The notes under the pieces were generated by a model. That model was given only the letters and a program-made list of their open reading frames with translations. It was not told the origin of the DNA and did no database searches. This document shows, piece by piece, positions 29,962-36,989 of a stretch of 64,000 nt of DNA (positions are counted from its first letter, which is position 1; each line of letters begins with the position of its first letter). This DNA comes from Betaproteobacteria bacterium (GTDB lineage Bacteria > Pseudomonadota > Gammaproteobacteria > Burkholderiales > Burkholderiaceae_C), in NCBI GenBank assembly GCA_025356445.1, contig JANXSZ010000084.1, positions 1-64,000 of the forward strand, written 5' to 3'. The position numbers were made by a program, and so were the translations under genes.

Positions 29962-30747
29962 TCAGCCTTTTTGCACCTTGTTCGCCCGTCCTTCCAAAAA
30001 CGCCTTCACCCGTTCTTTGGCTTCAGGTGCCGATTGCGTGATGGCCGCCACCAGCGATTCGGTCAGCAAGCCGTGGTCTGCGGTTTGCTCGGCAATGCGG
30101 GGCAGCACCTGCGTCAGCGCGTAGTTGGTCATGGGTGCGTTCAGCGCTACTTTCTCCGCAATCTCCAGTGCTTTGGCAAAGGCTTGGCCGGTGGGCACCA
30201 AATACTGGGCAAAGCCCGCACGTTCGCCGTCTTGCGCGTTATAGACGCGGCCTGTCATCATCATGTCCGTCATGCGGGCCACACCTACCAGTTTGGGCAC
30301 GCGTACCGAGGCCCCACCGCCGACAAAAATGCCACGCGAGCCTTCGGGCAGGGCGTAAAACGTGGATTCATCGGCCACGCGGATGTGGCTGGCGCTGGCC
30401 AGTTCCAAACCGCCGCCCACCACCGCGCCGTGCAGCGCGGTGATCACGGGCACGGGGCCAAACTGCACAGCGTCCAGCGCCTTGTGCCACATGCGCGAGT
30501 GGTGCAAGCCCTGCACCGCATCACGGTCGCTGAGTTCGCTCAAATCCAGACCGGCACAAAAGTGGTCGCCTTCCCCTGCAATCACCGCGGCCTTGATGTC
30601 GCTGTTGAATGACTCAAACACATCACGCAGCGCCAAAACCAACGCATCATTGATGGCGTTACGCTTGGTCGGACGGGTCAAACGCACGATGGCAACAGCG
30701 CCTTTGAGTTCTAAGGAAAGGTCGTTGGAAATTTGCGTGACAGTCAT
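29962..30747 (-). CDS. Crotonase/enoyl-CoA hydratase family protein
   Basis: A 261-residue crotonase-fold protein. The oxyanion-hole segments are GDHFCAGLDLSEL near residue 65 and HGAVVGGGLELASA near 110; EGSRGIFVGGGASVRVP follows. It does not look like the feruloyl-CoA hydratase/lyase (FCHL) that yields vanillin; it reads more like a beta-oxidation enoyl-CoA hydratase. In context it would hydrate hydroxycinnamoyl-CoA. First gene of the minus-strand operon, next to the central palindrome. A true lyase activity cannot be excluded from sequence. Confidence 0.83.
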   Translation of the reverse strand: MTVTQISNDLSLELKGAVAIVRLTRPTKRNAINDALVLALRDVFESFNSDIKAAVIAGEGDHFCAGLDLSELSDRDAVQGLHHSRMWHKALDAVQFGPVPVITALHGAVVGGGLELASASHIRVADESTFYALPEGSRGIFVGGGASVRVPKLVGVARMTDMMMTGRVYNAQDGERAGFAQYLVPTGQAFAKALEIAEKVALNAPMTNYALTQVLPRIAEQTADHGLLTESLVAAITQSAPEAKERVKAFLEGRANKVQKG

Positions 30748-30772
30748 CTTGAAATCCTTGCTGAAAATTATT

Positions 30773-30799
30773 AAATTGGTTACAGTCTATAACTAATTT
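30773..30799. promoter_or_regulatory. 27-bp palindrome, probable MarR operator
   Basis: Left arm AAATTGGTTACAG, central T, right arm CTATAACTAATTT. The right arm reverse-complemented is AAATTAGTTATAG, matching the left arm at 11 of 13 positions. It lies in the 148-base divergent gap 30748-30895, 26 bases from the hydratase start. A weak promoter (TTAGTT, 17 bases, TAATAA) on the minus strand overlaps it, and TTGAAG at its right edge could be a -35 for the plus-strand thiolase. Size and A/T-rich symmetry suit a MarR dimer. Confidence 0.6.
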
Positions 30800-30895
30800 G
30801 AAGTGACAACAAGCCGCAAATTAACGCTGAACCCCCGTGAAAACCCTAATTCTGCCAAGCAAATTCACCGCTGATTAACTTTAGGAGACAACACC

Positions 30896-32116
30896 ATGAC
30901 AACCCTGCAAGCCTTCATCCCCTACGGCATCTACTGGTCCACCCCCTTTGCCAAATGGCAAGGATCGCTCGCCAACCTGAATGCACTGCCACTCGCGGCT
31001 AACGTGGGTAAGCAGGCCTTGCAGTCGAAGAACTTCGACATGGCGCAGATTGACCTGGGCATCCTGGGGTTGACCAACCCGCAAAAAGGCAGCTTCTACG
31101 GCCTGCCTTACGTGACCGGCCTGATGGGCATCGACAGCGTGGCGGGGCCCACCATTCAGCAAGCCTGCGCCACCAGTGTGCGCGCCCTGCAAATGGCCGC
31201 CCAGGAAGTGAGCTGCGGCACGGCCGATTGCGCCTTGCTGGTGATGGCTGACCGCCAGTCCAACGGCCCTGTCGTGTACTACCCAGACCCTTCCGGCACC
31301 GGCGGTTACGGCATCACAGAGCACTGGGTGCCCGACAACATGGGCCATGACCCCTACGCCAAAAACCCTATGCTGCAAACCGGCGAAAACGTGGCCGCAC
31401 GCTACGGTATCAGCACGCAAGAGCAGCACGAACTCAAGCTGCACCGCTACAACCAATACACCGCTGCGTTGGCCGATGACCGCGCTTTCCAAAAGCGCTA
31501 CATGGTGGACGTGGCGCTGACCGATTCCAAATTTCGCAAGCAAACCGGCACGCTGCAAGCGGACGAAGGCATCTTCCCCACCACCGCTGAAGGCTTGGCC
31601 AAATTGAAGCCCGTCAAAGAAGGCGGCACCGTCACCTTTGGTGGCCAGACCCATCCCGCCGACGGCAATGCAGGGGCTATCGTCACCAGCCGCGCCCGCG
31701 CCAAAGCGGTGGCCACCAACCCCGGTATCGAGATCGAAATTTTGAGTTTCGGCATGGCCCGCGTGGAAAAAGGCTACATGCCCATGGCACCGTCACCCGC
31801 TGCGCTGAACGCGATGAAGGCCGCGAACCTGAGCATTGGCCAGATCGACGCCATCAAAACCCACAACCCGTTCGCCGTGAACGACATCGCCTTGTCGCGT
31901 GACCTGGGCTTTGCCTGGGACAAGATGAACAACTACGGAAGCTCCATCATTTGGGGTCACCCGCAAGCCCCGACGGGCATGCGCGCCATCATCGAGCTGA
32001 TCGAAGAGCTGGTGCTGCGCGGCGGTGGCGTAGGCCTGTTCACCGGTTGCGCTGCTGGCGACAGCGGCTACGCAACGGTGATTCGCGTGACGGACAGCAA
32101 GACGACGCGCCGCTAA
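30896..32116 (+). CDS. Thiolase family protein (acetyl-CoA acyltransferase)
   Basis: A 406-residue thiolase starting at an ATG behind TTTAGGAGAC. Catalytic residues: nucleophile Cys in QQACATSVRALQ, histidine in THNPFAVND (in place of the common NEAFA), GHPQAPTG, and the second Cys in TGCAAGDSGYA. The HNPF version and the lack of a GGAIAIGHP block set it apart from standard biosynthetic thiolases and suggest a specialised acyl group. In this cluster it is a candidate for cleaving 3-aryl-3-oxopropanoyl-CoA. Start of the plus-strand arm. Confidence 0.86.
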   Translation: MTTLQAFIPYGIYWSTPFAKWQGSLANLNALPLAANVGKQALQSKNFDMAQIDLGILGLTNPQKGSFYGLPYVTGLMGIDSVAGPTIQQACATSVRALQMAAQEVSCGTADCALLVMADRQSNGPVVYYPDPSGTGGYGITEHWVPDNMGHDPYAKNPMLQTGENVAARYGISTQEQHELKLHRYNQYTAALADDRAFQKRYMVDVALTDSKFRKQTGTLQADEGIFPTTAEGLAKLKPVKEGGTVTFGGQTHPADGNAGAIVTSRARAKAVATNPGIEIEILSFGMARVEKGYMPMAPSPAALNAMKAANLSIGQIDAIKTHNPFAVNDIALSRDLGFAWDKMNNYGSSIIWGHPQAPTGMRAIIELIEELVLRGGGVGLFTGCAAGDSGYATVIRVTDSKTTRR

Positions 32117-32159
32117 GTCAATTAAAAATAATAGCTGCTCAAGCCCAAGGAGACTGCAC

Positions 32160-33413
32160 ATGAACCACTTTTCAGCCAAAATTCAAGACACTTGGATCAT
32201 CGACGGTGTACGTACCCCGTTTGTGGACTACTGCGGCGCACTGGGCGCGGTGTCGCCCACCGACATGGGTATCAAAGTCGCCCGCGCCGCGCTAGAGCGC
32301 AGTGGCGTTCCGGCGACGGATGTGGACTCGGTCATCACCGGCTCCATGGCGCAGGCCGACTTTGACGCCTTTGTGTTGCCGCGCCACATTGGCCTCTACG
32401 CTGGTGTGCCTTACCCGGTGCCTGCCATCCTGGTGCAGCGCATTTGCGGCACCGGCTTTGAGCTGTTCCGCCAGGCCGCTGACCAGCTTGCCCTGGGCTA
32501 CGCCCGCGTCGCTTTGGTGGTGGGCACCGAGTCGATGACGCGCAACCCGATAGCCGCCTACACCCACCGCAGCGGCTTCAAGTTAGGCGCACCGGTCGAG
32601 TTCAAAGATTTCCTGATCGAAGCCCTGAACGACCCTGCCGGCCCGGTCACGATGATCCAGACCGCTGAGAACTTGGCCATCAAATACGGCATCACCCGTG
32701 CCGATGTCGATGCCTATGCCGCATCCTCGTTCGAGCGCGCCCTGAAAGCCCAGGCCGACGGCTTTGTGGCCGGTGAAATCGTTCCTGTGGTCAGCGAAAC
32801 CTTCACGCTCGAGGGCTATGCCAACCGGGGTATCCAGCTGCCGCGCAAGCTTCCCGGCAATGCGAAGCAACTCGACCATGACACCCATCCGCGCCCATCG
32901 CCGTTGGAGGCTTTGGCCGGTTTGCGCCCGGTCTATGCTGGTGGTGTGCAAACGGCGGGCAACAGCTCCGCCCTGGTGGACGGTGCTGTCGGTGCTGTGG
33001 TGGCCAACAGCGCCTATGTGCAGCAACGTGGTCTGAAACCCATCGCCCGCCTGCTCGGCGCGGCAGCGGCGGGTGTTCCGCCTGAAATCATGGGCATTGG
33101 CCCCGCACCTGCCATCCGCGCCTTGTTGGAGCGCTGCGGTTTGACGCTGGCCGACATTGACCTGTTTGAAATCAACGAAGCCCAAGGCGCACAAACCTTG
33201 GCCGTTGCCCGCGAACTCGGTCTTGACCACGACAAGCTGAACGTCAACGGCGGTGCCATCGCCATCGGCCATCCGCTGGCCGCCAGCGGTGTGCGCCTGA
33301 CGCTCACCCTGGCCCGTGAACTGCGCCGCCGGGGCAAGCGCTTTGGCATCTCGTCCGCCTGCGTAGGCGGCGGCCAAGGCATGGCCCTGCTGATCGAAAA
33401 CTCCGAAGCTTGA
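32160..33413 (+). CDS. Thiolase family protein (acetyl-CoA C-acyltransferase)
   Basis: A 417-residue thiolase with canonical catalytic blocks: Cys in VQRICGTGFELF, EINEAQGAQTLAV, GGAIAIGHPLAASG and C-terminal SACVGGGQG. AAGGAG precedes the ATG. It follows the first thiolase by 43 bases, so two different thiolases are co-transcribed; one may cleave the aryl-ketoacyl-CoA and the other serve acetoacetyl-CoA or ring-cleavage products such as 3-oxoadipyl-CoA. Which does which is not visible in sequence. Confidence 0.88.
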   Translation: MNHFSAKIQDTWIIDGVRTPFVDYCGALGAVSPTDMGIKVARAALERSGVPATDVDSVITGSMAQADFDAFVLPRHIGLYAGVPYPVPAILVQRICGTGFELFRQAADQLALGYARVALVVGTESMTRNPIAAYTHRSGFKLGAPVEFKDFLIEALNDPAGPVTMIQTAENLAIKYGITRADVDAYAASSFERALKAQADGFVAGEIVPVVSETFTLEGYANRGIQLPRKLPGNAKQLDHDTHPRPSPLEALAGLRPVYAGGVQTAGNSSALVDGAVGAVVANSAYVQQRGLKPIARLLGAAAAGVPPEIMGIGPAPAIRALLERCGLTLADIDLFEINEAQGAQTLAVARELGLDHDKLNVNGGAIAIGHPLAASGVRLTLTLARELRRRGKRFGISSACVGGGQGMALLIENSEA

Positions 33414-33477
33414 ACGCAATTCACGTAATTGACGCAAATCACGCGACTCAACGCCCATCCACTCTATAAAGTTTGCT

Positions 33478-35043
33478 ATGAAAATCATTACTGCCAACGA
33501 AGCCGGCGCCCTCATCAAAGACAACGCCACCATTTTTCTCGGTGGTCTGGCCGTCACCAGCCTGCCCGAAGAAGTCCTGAAAGGCGTGGAGCACAACTTC
33601 CTGACCACTGGCCACCCGCGCCAAGTCACCACTTGGGCGTGCGGCGCCATCGGCAACAGCAAAGATGCTGGCATGGTTCACTTTGCACACGCGGGCATGA
33701 TTAAGCGCACCATCGCCGGCCACTTCGGCCAGACCGGGGCCGAGATGATGAAGATGGTGTTTGCAGGCGAAGTCGAGGCCTACAACTTCCCCCAGGGCAG
33801 CCTCTCGCACCTGACCCGCCACATCGCCAGCCGCAGCCCTGGTTTGCTCACCAAAGTGGGCTTGGGCACCTTTGTCGATCCGCGCATTGAAGGCGGCAAG
33901 CTCAACGCCAAATCCACCGAAGATGTGGTGAAGCTGGTGGAGTTCCAGGGTGAAGAATGGCTGTTCTACCCCAGCCCCAAAATCGACGTGGCCATCATCC
34001 GGGGCACGCTGTCTGACGAAAACGGCAACATCACGCTCGACAAAGAAGGCGTGCTGCTGGAGCAAATCAACATCGCCCACGCCGCTAAAGCCTGCGGCGG
34101 CATCGTCATCGCCCAGGTCGAGCGCATCGTCAAAGCGGGCAGCCTGCACCCCAAAGCCGTCAAAATTCCCGGCGTCTCGGTGGACTACGTGGTCGTCAGC
34201 CAGCCTGAAAACCACATGCAGACCATTGCCACCCAGTTCAACCCTGCGCTGTGCGGCGACGTGCGCGTACCCACCAGCTCCCTGGAACCCATGCCGCTGG
34301 ACGAGCGCAAAGTCATCGCCCGCCGCTGCGCCTTGGAATTGAAACCCGGTGCCATCACCAACCTGGGCATCGGTATCCCTGCCGGTGTGCCGTCCGTGGC
34401 GGCAGAGGAGGGCGTGTCTGACCAGTTCACGCTGAGCATTGAGAGCGGCATCACCGGCGGCATCCCCGCGCAGCTGGGCGACTTCGGTGTGGCGTACAAC
34501 GCCGAAGCCATCATCGAACAATCGCTGCAGTTCGACTTCTACGACGGCGGCGGTTTGGACGCCAGCTTCTTAGGGTTGGCGCAGGCCGACAACAGCGGCA
34601 ACGTGAACGTCAGCAAATTCAATGGCCGCCCGGTCGGCTGCGGTGGTTTCGTCAACATCACCCGCTCCACGCCCAATCTGGTGTTCTGCGGCACCTTCAC
34701 CGCTGGTGGCCTGAAAGTGGCGGTAGGCGACGGCAAACTGACCATCGTGACCGAGGGTAAATCCCGCAAGTTCATCGACAAGGTAGAGCAAATCACCTTC
34801 AATGGCCTGGATGCGGCAAAGCGTCAGCAAAACGTGCTGTTCGTGACAGAACGCGCCGTGTTTCAGCTGACCACTGCAGGCCTGGAGCTGACCGAAATCG
34901 CCCCCGGTATTGACCTGGAACGCGACGTGCTGGCCCACATGGGCTTCAAGCCCATCATGAACAACGTGAAGACGATGGACGCCGGGCTGTTCAGCGCGAC
35001 TTGGGGGGGCTTGGGCGCTGCGATGGCAGCGAAGGCGGTGTAA
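33478..35043 (+). CDS. Acyl-CoA:acetate/3-ketoacid CoA transferase (fused alpha-beta)
   Basis: A 521-residue family I CoA transferase with both subunits fused: the N-terminal half holds LGGLAVTSLPEEV and AHAGMIKRTIAGHFGQT, and the C-terminal half IGIPAGVPSVAAEEG with SIESGITGG containing the catalytic glutamate. It moves CoA between carboxylic acids through a glutamyl-CoA intermediate. Next to the thiolases it could recover CoA from an aroyl-CoA product or activate a pathway acid at low ATP cost; that assignment is inference. Last intact gene of the plus-strand arm. Confidence 0.86.
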   Translation: MKIITANEAGALIKDNATIFLGGLAVTSLPEEVLKGVEHNFLTTGHPRQVTTWACGAIGNSKDAGMVHFAHAGMIKRTIAGHFGQTGAEMMKMVFAGEVEAYNFPQGSLSHLTRHIASRSPGLLTKVGLGTFVDPRIEGGKLNAKSTEDVVKLVEFQGEEWLFYPSPKIDVAIIRGTLSDENGNITLDKEGVLLEQINIAHAAKACGGIVIAQVERIVKAGSLHPKAVKIPGVSVDYVVVSQPENHMQTIATQFNPALCGDVRVPTSSLEPMPLDERKVIARRCALELKPGAITNLGIGIPAGVPSVAAEEGVSDQFTLSIESGITGGIPAQLGDFGVAYNAEAIIEQSLQFDFYDGGGLDASFLGLAQADNSGNVNVSKFNGRPVGCGGFVNITRSTPNLVFCGTFTAGGLKVAVGDGKLTIVTEGKSRKFIDKVEQITFNGLDAAKRQQNVLFVTERAVFQLTTAGLELTEIAPGIDLERDVLAHMGFKPIMNNVKTMDAGLFSATWGGLGAAMAAKAV

Positions 35044-35050
35044 ACCTTTC

Positions 35051-35504
35051 TCAACCCCAGCCCAACAGGCGACGCGGTGTGGCCCGCATCACCTGCTGCC
35101 GCAGCGTGGCGTCGGGCAGCAGGGTGTGGCTCAGCTGGAGCAACGTTCCCAAGTCGATGCGCTCGGGCGCGCGCAAAAACGGTCAGTTGCTGGCCACCAG
35201 CCTGCAACATCGCCAATTCTTCCGCAGAGGCACTGTTGCGCACCACCGCAATGCCCTTGAAGCGATCAGGGTAGCGCGCCAATGCGTCCAGCAGACATCG
35301 GTTGTCCAGGCCGTAGCCTGAGTTAGGCCCCACCAGCAGCGCATGGCGTAGGCTGTAGGCGTCCATGGTGTGCGCAAACAGATCGGCCAAGCCCATCTCC
35401 TGACCCGCAGGGCGGTAAGGTACGTCCGGCGCGTAAGGGAAGCGCACGGGGTCGAAGATGTGGCAGTGAATCGCCCCGGGGCGGTTCAGCTTTTCTGAGA
35501 CCAC
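35051..35504 (-). pseudogene. Amidohydrolase (PF04909-type) pseudogene with internal deletion
   Basis: From a GTG at 35504 the frame reads an amidohydrolase N-terminus: GAIHCHIFDPVRFPYA (metal-binding HxH), VGPNSGYGLDNRCLLDAL and FKGIAVVRNSASAEELAMLQAG, about 100 residues. The middle of the protein is missing. After the junction (about 35190-35205) a different frame gives the C-terminal end: LVASN, a TGA where the family has Trp of DWPFLR, then PFLRAPERIDLG and ATPRRLLGWG with a proper stop at 35051-35053. So about half the gene is deleted, with a frame change and a nonsense mutation. Related intact proteins include lactonase-like and retro-Claisen amidohydrolases of aromatic pathways. Confidence 0.8.
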
Positions 35505-35743
35505 GAGTAGAGCGAGAGATCAGCTGTTGGTCGTCGGACGGCCTAATGGCGACCGGTCGACGGATCGCCAATGAGCGGCGGCAACTTGCCTACAGCGGTA
35601 GTCTGTATGCGGTTTCGCCAAAGCAACGGAACCACGGCTCCAAAGTGGTCACTCGATTACGACAGCAACTGGCTGGCAGCAGAAGTTTAGCCTCCGGGCA
35701 CGTCTGCTGACCTCGGCCAATTCGGCGTGGGCTTGCTTGCGGC
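35505..35743. other. Unassigned non-coding stretch
   Basis: No convincing reading frame on either strand and no terminator or clear promoter. The texture (many short inverted motifs such as GACCGGTCGACGGATCG, stop codons in all frames) resembles decayed DNA or a degenerate dispersed element next to the amidohydrolase remnant. I cannot assign it. Confidence 0.4.
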
Positions 35744-36226
35744 TTAATGAACCCGCAGCACCTCAAACTGCTGTCGGATTGGAGCGACCTGTATCCACAC
35801 CTCATCACCCTCGCATTTACCCAGCATGGCCCTGCCCAAAGGGGCTTCGCTGCTGATGACCTGAACGAGCTGAGCGCCGCTGACCAACTTCATGCTGCCC
35901 CCATCTGGCCCTAGAAAGAGCTGTTGCTGCTTGTCGTTGGAATCGACTAGGCAGACCAGCGCGCCGAGCTGTATACCTTTGCTGGAGTCGTATGGGCGCG
36001 GGCGGAATTGGCGCCAATTGGCCATCGCCTGGCGGATGCCTTCGGCGCGCCGAGCTTGGCCGGTGGCCAGGTAGGCGGCTTCGAGTCCCAATGTGTCGTA
36101 TTTGTTTTCGGCGATGTTTTCTTCGTGAGTCGCCGTTTCATGGGCCGCCCGCAGTGCCTGTTCGGCTTGCAGCAGGTCTTCGGCGAGCCGTTCCAGCACT
36201 TGCTGCTGTAGCAAGAATTTATCCAT
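35744..36226 (-). CDS. GreA/GreB-family transcription elongation factor-like protein
   Basis: About 160 residues from the ATG at 36226 (MDKFLLQQQVLERL). The N-terminal 75 residues form a helical, coiled-coil-like stretch (EQALRAAHETATHEENIAENKYDT), and the C-terminal part has the Gre FKBP-like signature VQVISSEAPLGRAMLGKCEGDEVWIQ. Gre factors rescue backtracked RNA polymerase by stimulating transcript cleavage with two acidic residues at the coiled-coil tip; EENIAENKYD could supply these. Shorter divergent members like this are usually named GreAB-like. It survives between two pseudogenes. Confidence 0.78.
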   Translation of the reverse strand: MDKFLLQQQVLERLAEDLLQAEQALRAAHETATHEENIAENKYDTLGLEAAYLATGQARRAEGIRQAMANWRQFRPRPYDSSKGIQLGALVCLVDSNDKQQQLFLGPDGGSMKLVSGAQLVQVISSEAPLGRAMLGKCEGDEVWIQVAPIRQQFEVLRVH

Positions 36227-36273
36227 GATGAAAGGTAGGTCTCTCGAAAAAGCGGGGGGGAGGCAGGTCTTGA

Positions 36274-36540
36274 TTATGAAGGGCTCCACCAGCCTTTGAC
36301 CCCACGTAAAGCCGCTTCGTAGGTTCTCAGGCGATTGCCTATGTATGTGATAAGCCCATCTGCCTGACGCTTCAAAGCGCGAGACTGTATGGCGTTAAGG
36401 TTGTTGTCTTCCTGCTGCCAATAAGCGCCTGTTATGAGCAGAACGAAGGCAGTGGTCACCAGCCCCCAAAAAACGGCCAACTTATGTGCGTCAAGGCATG
36501 GCTCTTGCCTCCCAAAGTCTGCTCGTTTGTATTCGCGCAT
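36274..36540 (-). pseudogene. Truncated CHASE-type sensor protein N-terminus
   Basis: From an ATG at 36540 the frame encodes about 88 residues: a cytoplasmic start, one strong membrane helix (VFWGLVTTAFVLLITGAYW) and the beginning of an extracytoplasmic domain (RLRTYEAALRGVKGWW) before a stop. The layout and the R-x-x-x-YE-x-x-LRG pattern match the start of the complete CHASE-GGDEF protein at 49668-51332 (RMLAYEQILRGG). Nothing following resembles the rest of a CHASE, kinase or GGDEF domain, so this is a remnant. Confidence 0.6.
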
Positions 36541-36655
36541 GATTACCTGGTTGGCATTCTTCTTAGGCCGCTGGATCAGCGCTGAAAGCAAGCGTCGGTT
36601 CGACGCATTATCAGTTTAGCATTCAAGGACATGCCCAGAAAGGAGAGGGTTGTTT

Positions 36656-36784
36656 ATGAACAAGCAGACTAAGACTTCCCCCAGTTTGCCCGCCTCTGCG
36701 GCTGAGGATGCATACACAAGAACTCACTGGCGAACGATGGGCAAGATCTGCCGCCATAAGCCAAGTAGCCACATAAGCCATTGA
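36656..36784 (+). CDS. Possible small protein, 42 residues
   Basis: ATG at 36656 is preceded by AAGGAGAGG, a near-perfect ribosome-binding site eight bases away. The product starts MNKQTKTSPSLPASAAED and ends HKPSSHISH: hydrophilic, no membrane helix, no family recognised. It lies in a decayed region, so it may be the start of a lost gene instead of a functional peptide. Confidence 0.25.
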   Translation: MNKQTKTSPSLPASAAEDAYTRTHWRTMGKICRHKPSSHISH

Positions 36785-36866
36785 TTTATAAGAAAAACAT
36801 GTCCTGTGTTAAAATACTTCGAGCTGTACAAGACACCTATCGTATTGAATAGGTGTGCGAGAAATA

Positions 36867-36894
36867 GAAGGTTCGAATCCTTTCACGCCCACCA
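36867..36894 (+). pseudogene. tRNA 3' end (T arm and acceptor strand), 5' half missing
   Basis: GAAGG-TTCGAAT-CCTTT forms a T arm with the invariant TTCGA loop, followed by acceptor strand CACGCCC, discriminator A and encoded CCA. The pairing partner GGGCGTG is not found in the 250 bases upstream, and no standard D or anticodon arm fits: the sequence before it offers only a 7-bp hairpin with an eight-base loop. A terminator 10 bases downstream suggests this is the native 3' end of a former tRNA gene. The isoacceptor cannot be told. Confidence 0.55.
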
Positions 36895-36903
36895 AAATTG
36901 ACA

Positions 36904-36935
36904 AGGGCTAGCAACTTTACAGTTGCTAGCCCTTT
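36904..36935 (+). terminator. Strong Rho-independent terminator after the tRNA remnant
   Basis: AAGGGCTAGCAAC (36904-36916), loop TTTACA, GTTGCTAGCCCTT (36923-36935): a perfect 13-base stem followed by TTGTTATTTTT. It is placed as usual for a tRNA gene terminator. The A-rich left flank could let it act for the opposite strand also. Confidence 0.85.
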
Positions 36936-36989
36936 TGTTATTTTTGGTCTTGGAACTTGTTGCTTTGCCATGAATTGAGGATTTTGACG

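Larger units (their letters stand above)
36541..36989. other. 449-base stretch without a normal gene
   Basis: Between the CHASE remnant and the DUF6172 gene. It holds a possible 42-codon frame (36656-36784), a -10-like TAAAAT at 36811-36816, a seven-base-pair hairpin CACCTAT/ATAGGTG (36834-36855), the 3' end of a tRNA (36867-36894) and a strong terminator (36904-36935). Nothing else is recognisable. Confidence 0.6.

Noticed and set aside
29962-30747. Feruloyl-CoA hydratase/lyase giving vanillin
   Set aside because: The protein lacks the sequence features I associate with FCHL and the region has no vanillin dehydrogenase; the SDR and thiolases fit beta-oxidation better. Kept as an open alternative in the entry.
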